From Bradysia coprophila (lineage: Eukaryota > Arthropoda > Insecta > Diptera > Sciaridae): DNA of 64,000 bases. The stretch is taken from contig NW_023503493.1 in the NCBI RefSeq assembly GCF_014529535.1, positions 6,294,001-6,358,000 on the forward strand, in the 5' to 3' direction. The notes under the pieces are model-generated. The model made no database searches and had not been told where the DNA came from. It was given only the letters and a program-made list of their open reading frames with translations. Made by a program: the position numbers and the translations under genes. Below are positions 1 through 11,400 of this stretch, piece by piece. The number at the start of each line of letters is the position of its first letter. The stretch's first letter is position 1.

Positions 1-419
1 CTATAGTTTACCCTGAAAACTACAAAAGCGCCACATTCAGCTGAATAGAATTTGCTGAAAAGTGAAACCGTCAACAATATCCATGCCCTATTGTTTTGAA
101 ATGTCAAACTTGCGAAAGCTACGCAATTAGTCAAGAGACAGCAACATTTTTTATATTTTTAAAACAAATTGAAGATGAGGAAGATTGGACCTTTCACAGT
201 GTAGGGTCCTCATCATACTCTAAAAATAACGATTACATTTTCAAGACATGCCGCAGTATGATACGTAGCATCGAATAAAAATAGAAAAAAAATTGTTTCC
301 TGACAAATTTGTAGGGAAGGGAATTCGGTAAAAAACGGTTTCGGTAATACCGGGATCCCGAATACCGGTTTTAGCACTTTGAATACCGGTTTTTACCAAA
401 GTTTGAAATTATTTGAAAT

Positions 420-1150
420 CACGGTGGGGCTGAACCAAATTTAAATAAAAAGGTCGGATAACCTCAACTTTTTTTTCATGAAATGTTAGCATGGGTTGAG
501 TGTAGATAATATACATAAAAAATAAAAAATTCACCGAGCCGTTTTTCAGAAAGTACTTTTCAACTGTTTGTAGACTGTCACATGCATATGTAGAACGTTT
601 TTTTGATATGCTAAGCTAACGTAAGTATAGCCAGTGCTCTCAGCTTTCGATTGATACCATACTTGCCATATAAGTTTGGAAAGTTTAGCAGCTACTGTCC
701 CTACTGGTATAAAAAATGAGTGATTTTTGGAGCAAAATTATTTTTTTAGTTTTTCTTTGGTTTTTTTTATTATTTAACAGAAATAAGATGAAAGAATAAC
801 AAAAATAAGGTTTTTCTTCAATTGTACAAAATAAAAATGTCTCTTACTCTCCATTTTTTATACCACACAGTAGGGACAGTAGCTGCTAATTTTTCCAAAC
901 TTATATGGCAAGTATGGTATCAATCAAAAGCTGAGAGCACTGGCTATACTTACGTTAGCATATCAAAAAAACGTCCCACACATGTATGAGACAGTCTACA
1001 AACAGTTGAAAAGTACTTTCTGAAAAACGGCTCGGTGATTTTTTTTATTTTTTATGTATATTATCTACACTCAACCCATGCTAACATTTCATGAAAAAAA
1101 AATTGAGGTTATCTGACTTTTTTATTTAAATTTGGTTCAGCCCCACCGTG
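420..1150. mobile_element. Fold-back element with ~300-bp terminal inverted repeats
   Basis: The left arm (420-720) begins CACGGTGGGGCTGAAC. The right arm (about 840-1150) is its near-perfect reverse complement, ending GCCCCACCGTG. About 120 bp of AT-rich DNA separates the arms. A 3-bp AAT flanks both sides, which would fit a CACTA-like element, but three bases are weak evidence. No coding is visible. Confidence 0.8.
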
Positions 1151-1439
1151 AATGTAGTATTTTGCATCAAAAACTTTGTGAAAAACTAAAGAAAAAGTGA
1201 AAATTTCAAGGGTTATAGGAATGCTTGAGAAATATCGACATTTTTCTATAGTAACAGAAAAGGCTCGAGTTAAATCTTAAGATTGAGCTTCTAAGGTTCT
1301 TCTAAATCTCAATAGGACTGAGGAGTTTTAATGCGATAAATCCCCTTATGAGTTACCAATTTCTTTGAAATATATTTTTTAAACCCTTGATTTCCATGTG
1401 AAAGTTAACGGAGGACAAATTAAATCGTTTTCAACAATA

Positions 1440-1630
1440 GGTTTGTTCCAAGGCCATATGAATTGTCAAATTTCATCCATATAACCATAACCTCAATAAT
1501 ACCTCTGTGTAAATCGCGTAGGCGACGTTGGTCGATTTGTATGTAATATCACGTAAGCGACGTTGCTATGGATGAAATTGTCGTTGTTCGAGTTGTCAAA
1601 GTTCGTGTTTACAGTTACTTGGAACAAACC
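1440..1630. mobile_element. Short MITE flanked by TA
   Basis: The ends GGTTTGTTCCAAG and CTTGGAACAAACC form an imperfect inverted repeat, with TA directly on both sides (1438-1439 and 1631-1632). This is the pattern of a Tc1/mariner-type MITE. Two internal direct copies of a GCGACGTTG motif lie near 1520 and 1558. Confidence 0.6.
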
Positions 1631-2283
1631 TATACAAACACTTCGAAAGCAGACTTTTTAGTGTCAATGGGTTGTGATTTCCGCCATTTTAAGAAGAAGA
1701 AGAATTGCGATCAAGGTATATGACGCTCGTAAATAAGACATGTATTCTGGTTGTTTATGTTTTGACTCGGTAGTAGAGTTTGTATTTTTTAAGTAAAATT
1801 ACAAAATTATTCCAGTTTGAGTAGAAATTACTTGTGAAATTCGAGAAAGAAAATTACAAAGTTGGCGCTGCAGTCGATTTTTGCGGCTAAATCTGTAACT
1901 TCCATCACAACCCATTTTCGAAAACTCTTTTCCTGAATTACTGCTCCAATTCCCAAGAATTCTAGTCCATATGAGTGAAAATCGAAAAAGATTATTGGTT
2001 TAAAATCGACTGAATTTTGATGACCCGCCAAAACTACATTGTCAAAGCTTTCAGTTGAATTTGGAGTCTCAAATCAATAACATAGGTAGGTGATAACAAT
2101 TTCAAAATTGTTTTTAGTAGATGAGTCTGAGTCTCGTAGATGCCGAAATTATCTGTAGGTACCAACACTAGATATTGGACTTCAGTGAATTAGTGCAAGC
2201 ACTACATCAATAAAAAAATGAACAGTTTCGACAACTGGAGAATTTATAAATTTTTTGTGGACTCCTACACAACCTTAAACTTA

Positions 2284-2580
2284 CTTGGCAAAATTCTAGC
2301 CTACATTTGTGCGCAAAAATATTCGTTTTTTGATGATTTCTCTGAACGAAAATCTTTTTTTTGAAAAAGTAAAACCATTAAAGCAACCAAAAATGTTTTA
2401 CTTTTAAATTAAAAATTCCAAGTGGATAAAGTTATGACATACAAACCAATTTTTGCTTTAAAAGTAACACATTCTTCCATGCTTTAATGGTTTTACTTTT
2501 TCAGAAAAAGATTTTCGTTCAGAGAAATCATCAAAAAACGAATATTTTTGCGCACAAATGTAGGCTAGAATTTTGCCAAG
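2284..2580. mobile_element. Fold-back MITE, ~100-bp inverted arms
   Basis: The left arm begins CTTGGCAAAATTCTAGCC and the right arm ends GGCTAGAATTTTGCCAAG. The arms match almost perfectly for about 100 bp around a central AT-rich loop. No target-site duplication is obvious. Confidence 0.75.
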
Positions 2581-3207
2581 GGGTGAGCGCTATTAAATTT
2601 AGTAGGTATAATGTAAAGTATTATTAAGAAATGAAGATTATAGTCTGGGTTCTTATGTCAATCCGCGCGCTAGGCGTTTACCGAGTTTTTCAGTTATACC
2701 ATTCGATTGGGCTTTAAAATTTATAAAACATGTCTTTTTCAAAAATAGTCATTTTTCATACATTTTTTGCGCGCGGACCGGTTTTTTTTTTTAAACATAA
2801 GAGCCAAGACTATTATATGAAATACCGAAACTACCGGTAATACCGGTATCACAACGTCCGGTATACCGAAAACCGGTTTCGTTAAAAGCTTTCGGTTTTC
2901 CCTTCCCTTTTGGTCGATTGATCCATTTCAATCATCAAAATTGAATTCCAAATCATTTTCAAAAAAATGCGCGTAAATAGATTCGAAATTCGAAATATTT
3001 CATGGAATGGTGCATCTGTCATCGCTGTCATCAATATGCAATTTTTCGAATGTTATGCACCCCGCTTTCATTCGTTGTATTGTAAACATTCCAAATGTTT
3101 TGAAAGTTTAATGTGATATGCTGACGAGCAAATTTTTTCCAAGTATTTTCGTGTTATTTCAGTGTTTTAAATCGTTCGAATCACACAATTCACAGCCACA
3201 TCCTACA

Positions 3208-4326
3208 ATGGCACAGGAGAATGCATTCCCAAAGACACTCGAAGGATTCGGTTACGGTTTTAATGAGGGTGAGCCGATCTGCTTGATCATTCGTTAGATT
3301 AAAAATTCATTTCTCTCTCTCTCCCCATTGGTAGAAGGACAATTACGACAAATAGATCCAAGCACTGGCCTGTGTACAGACAAGCCATTCGAATTTGCAA
3401 TAAGTTCGGAACACGAGCGCAATCAAAAACATTACGAGGCTCTCGGTGAGGTTATCACAGAATATGTGTACGAGTTGCTCGAAAAGAATGGTCTGCACAA
3501 AATCCACGTTCCGTCGGATGTTCCCGAAAGTGAAGCTACCTTTGTCTTTGCTACGAAACGAGATTTGAACGACGTGAAAAAGTTGTTGATATTGATTAAT
3601 GGCAGTGGAGTGGTCCGTGCCGGACAGTGGGCCCGACGATTAATTATGAATCAGTCACTTAACCATGGAACTCAAATTCCATACATAAATTTAGCAAGGA
3701 AGAATGGCTACGACGTTCTCGTATTGAATACGAACGACAATGAGCGAAATGACGAAGACATTCCCGGCCACGCATCTCCGTCAGAACATGCCCATTCGGT
3801 GTGGTCTCAGATGATAGCCGACGCAAACATCGAGGGTATTGCAATCGTAGCCCACAGCTTCGGAGGCCATGTTACAATGGATTTGGTGAGAGGCTCGAGT
3901 TGTTCTGCTCTTTGCACCAACTTATTCGTTTCCGTTGAATTTCAGGCTCAACAGCATGTCGAGGCATTCAAGAACAAAGTATTTGCGGTTGGATTAACCG
4001 ATTCCGTTCACAATTCGATTCCCCCGGCTATTCGTAAACACATGCAAAAGGTTCGTCTACTTTCGGCGAAAAACGCGTTCGGGTCATTTCATCGAACACA
4101 TTTTACGTTTCAGATCTGCAGAAATTGGGTAACATCTGCCCAGCCGCTAAACACACCGTCCAAGTACCAACATCCTCTTGATGTACAGCGACTTTCTGCT
4201 GGCCACAAGGAACACGAATGGACTTCATGGTCAGCGATGGATGTGTTGTTTGAATTCCTTGAGGAGCGATACAAGAATTTTGTTGAGAATGAAAAGGCTG
4301 CAAAGGAGACCAAAGTTGAATTGTAG
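3208..4326 (+). CDS. FAM172A: FAM172A-like protein, Arb2 domain
   Basis: Exons 3208-3268, 3335-3885, 3946-4050 and 4114-4326 join in phase to 309 residues. The last two introns are 60 and 63 bp, in frame and without stops, so a plain reading frame runs through them. The protein has the Arb2/FAM172A layout: an N-terminal segment, then an alpha/beta-hydrolase-like fold with an AHSFGG nucleophile-elbow-like motif at about residues 193-198 (S195). Vertebrate FAM172A is described as a cotranscriptional or splicing regulator that interacts with AGO2; a role for this copy is inferred from family only. The start is the first ATG, giving MAQENAFPKTLEGFG, and the first exon completes codon 21 across its intron. 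An AATAAA follows at 4437. No damage is seen. Confidence 0.88.
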
Positions 4327-4436
4327 TTTTGTTGAACGAACGTTTTAGGTTAATTTTTTGATTTATGTGTGGTGACTGTCGTCACATTTGCACTTTTTTA
4401 TATTGAATTCACATGAATATTGAGGAGAATGATTGG

Positions 4437-4442
4437 AATAAA
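4437..4442 (+). terminator. Polyadenylation signal of the FAM172A-like gene
   Basis: AATAAA about 110 bp past the stop codon, the first canonical signal downstream. Confidence 0.5.
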
Positions 4443-5524
4443 AAACTGAGTTCAGGCTGTAACACAAAAGGTTCACGTGTCAATCGCTGCATCATCACAG
4501 CTGAGCCAGTTTTATCAGGAAATCGAAGATGACCTCTGATCAACTGATGTGTCGAAAACCTCAAAATAAAATCAAGCGAATATCACATTGTACATTACAG
4601 GATACGGGATGAGCATTGAAGTCAATAAAATTCAAAATTTAAAATCTTGAAAATTGAAAATCCTCAAATTCATCGAAACTTCTAGGATTTATTACTAAAA
4701 TGTCCAGGAAACCCAGAACCCCTGAGAAAGTTAAAGAAGGTCCTCGAAGCTCGACAAAGAAAATGTTTGCATTTACTTCCAAGTTAACAAGATCTTCATA
4801 AACCGGTACTGTAAGGCACTTTGAATCCCTAAAAAGGCCACGGTTGACGGTTCCAAGCCTATGGTAAATTTCTGCACCTTTTCTACGTTGACAGTCAGTG
4901 CTAGAAGGGGGTCGGCGAATTTGGTAAAACGAGAACTCGCACTTTCTACTTTCGGAAATTTTGTAGAAGGACAGTGCTGGCAGAGATTTGTTACATCCAG
5001 AATGATTGCGCAACTTTGTGAAAGTTGGTTTCAAAAATGTTTCTGTTTCGTTTGATAGAGTCCCTGACACCTTTAAGGTCAGTCCAACAACATATAAAAT
5101 AAAGGACATTCGATCCCAATCAAAGATGAAAAACAAAATGTTTTTATTGAACAGCCGTCAGACGCGTTCAAAATCTGAAAGTTTGAGTTTTCTGGCACGA
5201 CAGGACCTTAGCCAAAAATTCTATTGCATTCTTTATGCATCAGAATTTATCTTCATTTTCACACCAGTTGGTTTGCACAAGGGCCCTTCTACGGCTAAAA
5301 AGTGAAAGTCGAAGAAATGTTTTTGTATTTGGCAATGCAATAATTTGTCGTTTCTATGAGACACAGGGACACCGAATTTTCAAAAATCGGCGCTGAATTG
5401 AAACCTAACTTTTTCGATTCGAGAATTAGGGATTATTGATGATGCACTCAGGTTTCTTAAAAGTGGAAGAAGGAAGACCTTAACTGGCCCTATGGGCATT
5501 TTTTGTTCTTTTTTTTGTATGAAT
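4443..5524. other. Intergenic, nothing recognised
   Basis: Open frames on both strands overlap around 4640-5300, but none has a recognisable domain, convincing splice structure or composition distinct from the flanks. I see no gene here. Confidence 0.5.
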
Positions 5525-5532
5525 ATGAAAAC

Positions 5533-7198
5533 CAGGCGTCCCACTAAATTTTGCCTTGTCCGAAATTCAGACATTTCGGACAATTCATAAAAATTTCGGA
5601 CATTTTCTGCAAATTTTTCGGACATTGTTTTTCTAATTTTCACTAAAGTTACGCATTAGAAAAAGTCTGTAAGTCATTTAAGTCCATTCCACCAACAAAT
5701 TCTAAGGCTTTATATGAGATGAGAGAGATGAGATTTTTTTTTAAAAGTATACATTGACATGACCTGTAGCTGTACAGATCATAAACCTGAATAGAGGGCT
5801 TGAAACCTTGACGAAAAGATAGTGTTAAAGATGTAGGTTAACTAATGCATGTCGCGGAAGAATAATATCTGACATGTTTCTGAGGTAAGGGTTTGTAATA
5901 GATCCCATATAAATTTCGTCAAACAAACGAAAATCTAGATTTGGTATTTTAGTATAAAAATTCGGAAAACAGAAATCCAGATCTTCATTTGTCAAACGAA
6001 ATTCTTGTGAATTCAATTACAAACCACAACTCCCGAATCAGAAACATGTCGTATTTCAACCTTGCGAGACTGTATGTTTAAATAAAACCAGGTTGAATAC
6101 GGGTCAGGCTTCTTTCCGTTCCTCAAATTTTGGACAAATGCTGAGAAATACATTTTCCTCGCATAGAATAATTTCCTCAAATATGTGGTTTTTAGTCAAT
6201 ACACTTCCTTCGTCGACCTACATCATTTGCATGTATTTCATCGAAGGATGGAAGAAATAATGATCACAAGCAAGGTTGAAATTTCGATGCGCCACAGGCG
6301 AATCTTGTAATTAGTTTCCATTAAACCTGTTGGAATTTTTGTCTACTTTTCCTACTATTACTTCAAAAATTCGATCATATTCTCCCTTCTATTCGAAATT
6401 TTTTAATGTCGACTATACTGAAAAAAATGCTTAAAAAAGATATTGGAGTCAGCCAAGATGTGACGCAGGAAACTCTTAACGTGGCTGTCTTTTAGAGCTA
6501 CATCTATTTTCTAACATATTCATTCGCATGCAGCGCTCACTCGTTATATTATTATCTTAATATTGATTTATTGATTTTCACTCGAAGGAAGAATTGTAAC
6601 ATTATGCCCGAGTACCATAATCAGAAAGACCGGATTTTTTTTGAGGAAATGCTTTTTTGAATGATAACCAGGTCTAGAGAATTAGCTGAGTTAGTTATCG
6701 TGTTCCATAGGAAAATAAACAATGAGCATATCGGTTTTTCGAGAACTACTCCCAGACCATTGAGCTGATAACGCCCATTTAAAAACTTGACCTGAGGAAT
6801 TCAGTTCTCCTTCGAACAAAACGTTTTTGAAAATCGATTTAGATTTACTCAAGTTAAAAAAATATTACACATTTAACGTTTCATATTTAACGTCATAGTT
6901 CCACATAATTTTCAATTATAGTGATCGCGGTACCTATACACATTTTCCGGTATTTTCTGCCATAAAGACCCATTTGACTTACAGTCAAGTGAATAAAAAT
7001 TTAGGGACAAAGTATTGATAGACTGAAAGTTCAATTAAAAATTCTGTGAAGCGCGCCGCAGGCAATTTTTTTGAAAATGAGACTTTTATAAGTTTATATA
7101 TTTAATTCTGGTCAGGTCTTGAAGAATATTTCGGACATTTCGGACAATTTCGGACAAATGTGTAAAATTTCGGACATTTCGGACAAGTGGGACGCCTG
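5533..7198. mobile_element. Non-autonomous hAT-like element with 8-bp target duplication
   Basis: The element starts CAGGCGTCCCACT and ends AGTGGGACGCCTG, and is flanked by the perfect 8-bp direct repeat ATGAAAAC (5525-5532 and 7199-7206). Inside each end lie clustered copies of TTCGGACA, in opposite orientations at the two ends; such subterminal repeats often bind transposase. An 8-bp duplication and CAG-start ends are typical of hAT elements. The 1.67 kb interior has no recognisable transposase. Confidence 0.85.
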
Positions 7199-7206
7199 AT
7201 GAAAAC

Positions 7207-8482
7207 CCCTCTGAAGTAGGAAAAACACTTCACCCAAGGCTAGATTGAAGACTAGATACATCTTCATGCAGCTAATTCTGCAACTACTTCAGAATTTTTG
7301 TTAAGAGCTGAAGAAGTGGCAAAACAATCTTTTTGTCAATACTTTTGCCGTGTCCGCTGAAATAATGGCAAAATCAGTTTCAACGTTTTTTCTGAAGTAG
7401 TGCCAAAAACAGCTCTCAAAGTAATTTTTTTATGCATTTGACGTTGGGTCATGTCATGATCGGAGCCCCGTTTAAGTACGCGAAAATTTTTGTGACGGCA
7501 AAGTTCTCTCCGTTTGAACAGGTCGGTATGTCGAAGCATTTCGTAAAGGGATGAGGGTATTCATGGTTGAACAACTTGCAAAAGTATTGGGAAAAGTAGT
7601 TGTAAAACTAGTTGCAAAAGTAGTGCCAAATTTTGTTCATACAACGAAGGACTTGTTCGAGCCAGTCCGGCCCAGGTCACTCGAGCAGAGGTTACTTAAC
7701 AACAACAATCTTCTGTTTTGTAATTTTTTTTTTCTTTTTAATTAAAAAAATCGTTTTTTGCGTAGAATTAATTTTTGTAATTAAATTTCTTAACATAAAC
7801 TTAGTACAATAACCAACAAAAGTTCATACAAAAAAATTAATTTCAAAAAATTTCAACTGAAATTGTATTTTGTATTTAGCAAAAAATGTTTTTTTTTCTT
7901 TTTTGTGCAATATGAAAGGTAAATTGTTGTCTGAGTGTGGCGTCTGACTAGTTTTAACATTAACTTATTTTTTCGATTTTTTTCTTTTAAATTGTTTTTT
8001 TGCTAGGCACTGCAAAATAAGAATTTCGTTTCTTGTTTTTTATAAAAATCAACGATAAAAATGATTTGTCTTAAAGCACTTGTTGCGGTTACAATACGAA
8101 TGAATGCAACACGAAAAAATAAATAAATAAATTTTCATCGAACAATAAATTTTGAAATTTAGAAAATTTCAACCGAGGGACTAGTTTCCAACTGAACCGG
8201 AAATAAATTGCCATCAAGAAGAGTGCTCACTATGTTAGATAGATAGGTACCCTTGAGATGGGTTCTTTGTTTCTTGTGCACCAATTAATACAACAGTGTG
8301 TCATACACACTCCACCGTAACGTCGAACATAAATTAATTCATCGAAAACAACAGAAAAAAGGAAACTTTCTGTAGCTTAGCATTAAAGTTAATTGAATCA
8401 AAGAGTTTGTGTTTTATCCACTCCACCGAAGGAAGATCTACCCCACTTCGATTTAGCAATGCGAAGGCACAATAAATGGCTT
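7207..8482. other. Intergenic, AT-rich, nothing recognised
   Basis: Poly-T/poly-A rich DNA (notably 7720-8160) downstream of arrestin A. It probably includes that gene's 3' UTR, but I cannot place the cleavage site. Confidence 0.4.
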
Positions 8483-11400
8483 TTACATATTACCAGGAGC
8501 CGTCGGATTAAATGCATACGTTGGATAGCGCGGAGCGAATTCATTCGTTCCAACCATAATGGTGTGCTCCGAATCATGTTTGTCGGTGATGTTCGCCTTG
8601 AAGGTAGTTTCTTCGTACGTTGGTGGAGCTGTAAGTTAACTTTATGGTCAATATCAAATCACGAGCGCGTTGTCTTCAATTCTTACGCATATTTGGATAC
8701 AGGCTACTGTTAACATCGTTCGTGTTCCAGCCAACCGCACCGCCTGGGGCCGGACTTGCTGGACTGACTGGTTTCGTTGGTGCTAGTTGTGGATCTAATT
8801 GTGGCACATCCGTGTACGGAGCTGGTGGTTGGAATGACACCAACGGAATTGTGCCGAGGACAATTGGAATTTTACCTTCCAAATTCCGATGTGCACCGGC
8901 AACATCCAGAATGACCTGTGGAAAATATTGAATCGATTTTTGATGTAACTTGACTTGATGGAGCTTAAACACTCGAAATTTATGAATATTCATGTCCGGC
9001 TTAGTTATGCGATCCAGATCACTTTCCGCAGTGTCAATAGAGGGCGAACACTCACCTTCAATTCGTAATCCAAATCGATTATCCCGCAATTTACAAGATT
9101 GGATGGTGGCAATGGTGGAATATCTAACTTTTGTTGCCACGTTTGCGAGCCGTGCTCGTCAACCGGTCCAACGCTCAACTCGGCAATGGTAATTTTATCC
9201 TTCTTCGTTTCGCGTCTCGGCTGATTCGTGTCTGTAATTCGATTTTTCAGTCAACAATTTGACTCAACATTCAAAGGGCACACAACTTACGAAATGCGAC
9301 CACTTTACGTAAAATGAACTTGATGGCGTTAACCTAGCAATAGAGACATGGATTTAGCATCGTCTAGCCATTAAAGTAAAAAAAAAACTTTTTTTTGCCA
9401 TCAATTACCTTTACGTTGCTGGCATTGTCACATTCAGCCAGAATAGGAATTGATTGACCCGACACAAAGCCAGTGACCGGCAGCGTCGCAATGAACGCCA
9501 ATGGTCCAGATCGACAGCAGAAGCAACAGAATGACTTTTCGAGATTCAACTTAAATTGTTCCTTCACCCGTGGATTCATATTCAGATCCACCGGCGAGAT
9601 GACAGTGAACGCCATTTTACTGTCTTGATCGAATTTCCATGGTCGATCAAGAGTCACTTTGATCGTGTATCGAATGTGACCGAATTCACCTTCGAATGAA
9701 GACGGAAGTTGCGGCGGCAAAGCACAAGTAAATGGATAGGTGTGTTCGCCAGCTGGAAGTTCGATCTCAGAGCCTGAAATTTTGGTTGTTGATTAGGTTG
9801 ATTATAGTTGGACTGTTCGATAGAGTTAGAATTACTATTTTTGCCGCCGAGCAAATAGTATTGGATTTGGAAGTATTCCTCGTGACCAGTTAGATTCTCT
9901 GTTTCTTCGCGCTCTTTTCCCTCGCTGTCCTTCACCTTTTTCGTTTCGCTCCATGACGTGTTCGCTTCACTAAGGAATTTTATGATAATTCCTGGAAGAA
10001 ATAAAAAATAAAAAAAAAATCGTTTGTATCAATAGAGCGGTGTAATGCATTCCTGACATGTTACCTAATATACAAGACAAATTTCAAACGATAGAAAAAA
10101 AGCAAAACAGCAAAAAAAATCGCCCGAGACCGGACTCGAACCGACGACCCTTGGATTAAGAGTCCAATACTCTACCGACTGAGCTACTCGGGGCAGGAGT
10201 GTCAGCAAAACATTTTAAATTACACCAACAACCGTAACATTCTACGGAGATAAGAGTTGAGAATATAAATTGTTTTTTGTCTTTTGCTACTTGTTTTTCC
10301 CGAATTGTAAGTGATGACTCATCTAGTTTATCGCAGCAAAATTTCGAAAGTCTAACGCATAATAAACGGCAGAAGTTCATTGGGCCACAGCCAGTTAATG
10401 AATGAACATCATTTAAGATTGACTTTTGTTGTATCGTATGACTTGTATGACTGGTATGGAATTCCATTTTAATTTAATCAATTGTGACAATTATGCAACG
10501 ATCCCGTAGCATTCACGGACAGTATCGTTCGTCAGAGATAAATGTTGTTACTATCCGGGCACATAGTGAAAATGAAACACCGACATTGTGTCACAGAGAA
10601 TGTTATCATGCAAATTCTTTGATTTATTGCGTCACCTTGCTTATACTGACGAAATTTTTGCTTCTATTTTAAGTCGGTAAGAAAAATGATCTCGAAATGT
10701 GATTCTCAAACTTGTAACAATTATGGTAGGATGACTGTTGTTCAAGATCGTTCGCTGTTGAATATAATATTCCAAGTAGATTTGTCATTTTCAAACTAGA
10801 ATTGTCAAAATCGGTGCTAAAGGCCATTTGTTACTTGTTGTGCTTTAGGGGCTGTTCACAAAAAATTTCAAGCCGTTAGGAAGGAGGAATATGTTCTAGA
10901 AATTGTGACGGTTCTTGCAAATTTGGAATAAATTTGACCCCTCTTTGGGTGACGAGAGTGTGTCAAAAGAAACTCGTGAAATGGCATAACGTAATTTTTG
11001 AACGGCCCCAAAGCTTAGGTTCTTTAGAAGTCATTGGACATTGGACTACTAGCAGCCCCAAGGATACTTTCGAAATATGAAATTTCATAGAAATAACCAA
11101 AATTGTGCATGGAGGATGTTAGAATGGATGGTGCCTTTCCACAGTTAAACGAATGTAAAACGTCAACAATCTTGATGTATTTGTTACTGACAACGAAAAT
11201 TAAACTGCTTGGAAGATGTCACTCACGTCAGCAAACAGCAGATGTGGTCATTGTACATACATTCTCCAATATTCAATTTTTCCGATATTTCCGATATATC
11301 AACTCACACACATTATCCTATACAATCTCTCATCCAATCCAATCCAATTGGGCTTATCGGCCAAATAATTGTTATCGGTCAGATTGAAATATTGTTTTCT

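Larger units (their letters stand above)
314..2907. mobile_element. Composite inverted-repeat element with ACCGG-rich ends
   Basis: Both ends carry an inverted GGGAAGGGAA stretch followed by repeated CGGT/ACCGG motifs (about 314-400 and 2820-2907). At least three smaller fold-back elements lie inside. I found no clear target-site duplication, so the limits are approximate and this may be a nest of elements rather than one unit. No transposase coding is recognisable. Confidence 0.45.

Noticed and set aside
4639-5136. 165-codon open frame on the minus strand with overlapping frames on plus
   Set aside because: No recognised domain, odd composition, stops in the flanks without splice sites fitting a larger gene.
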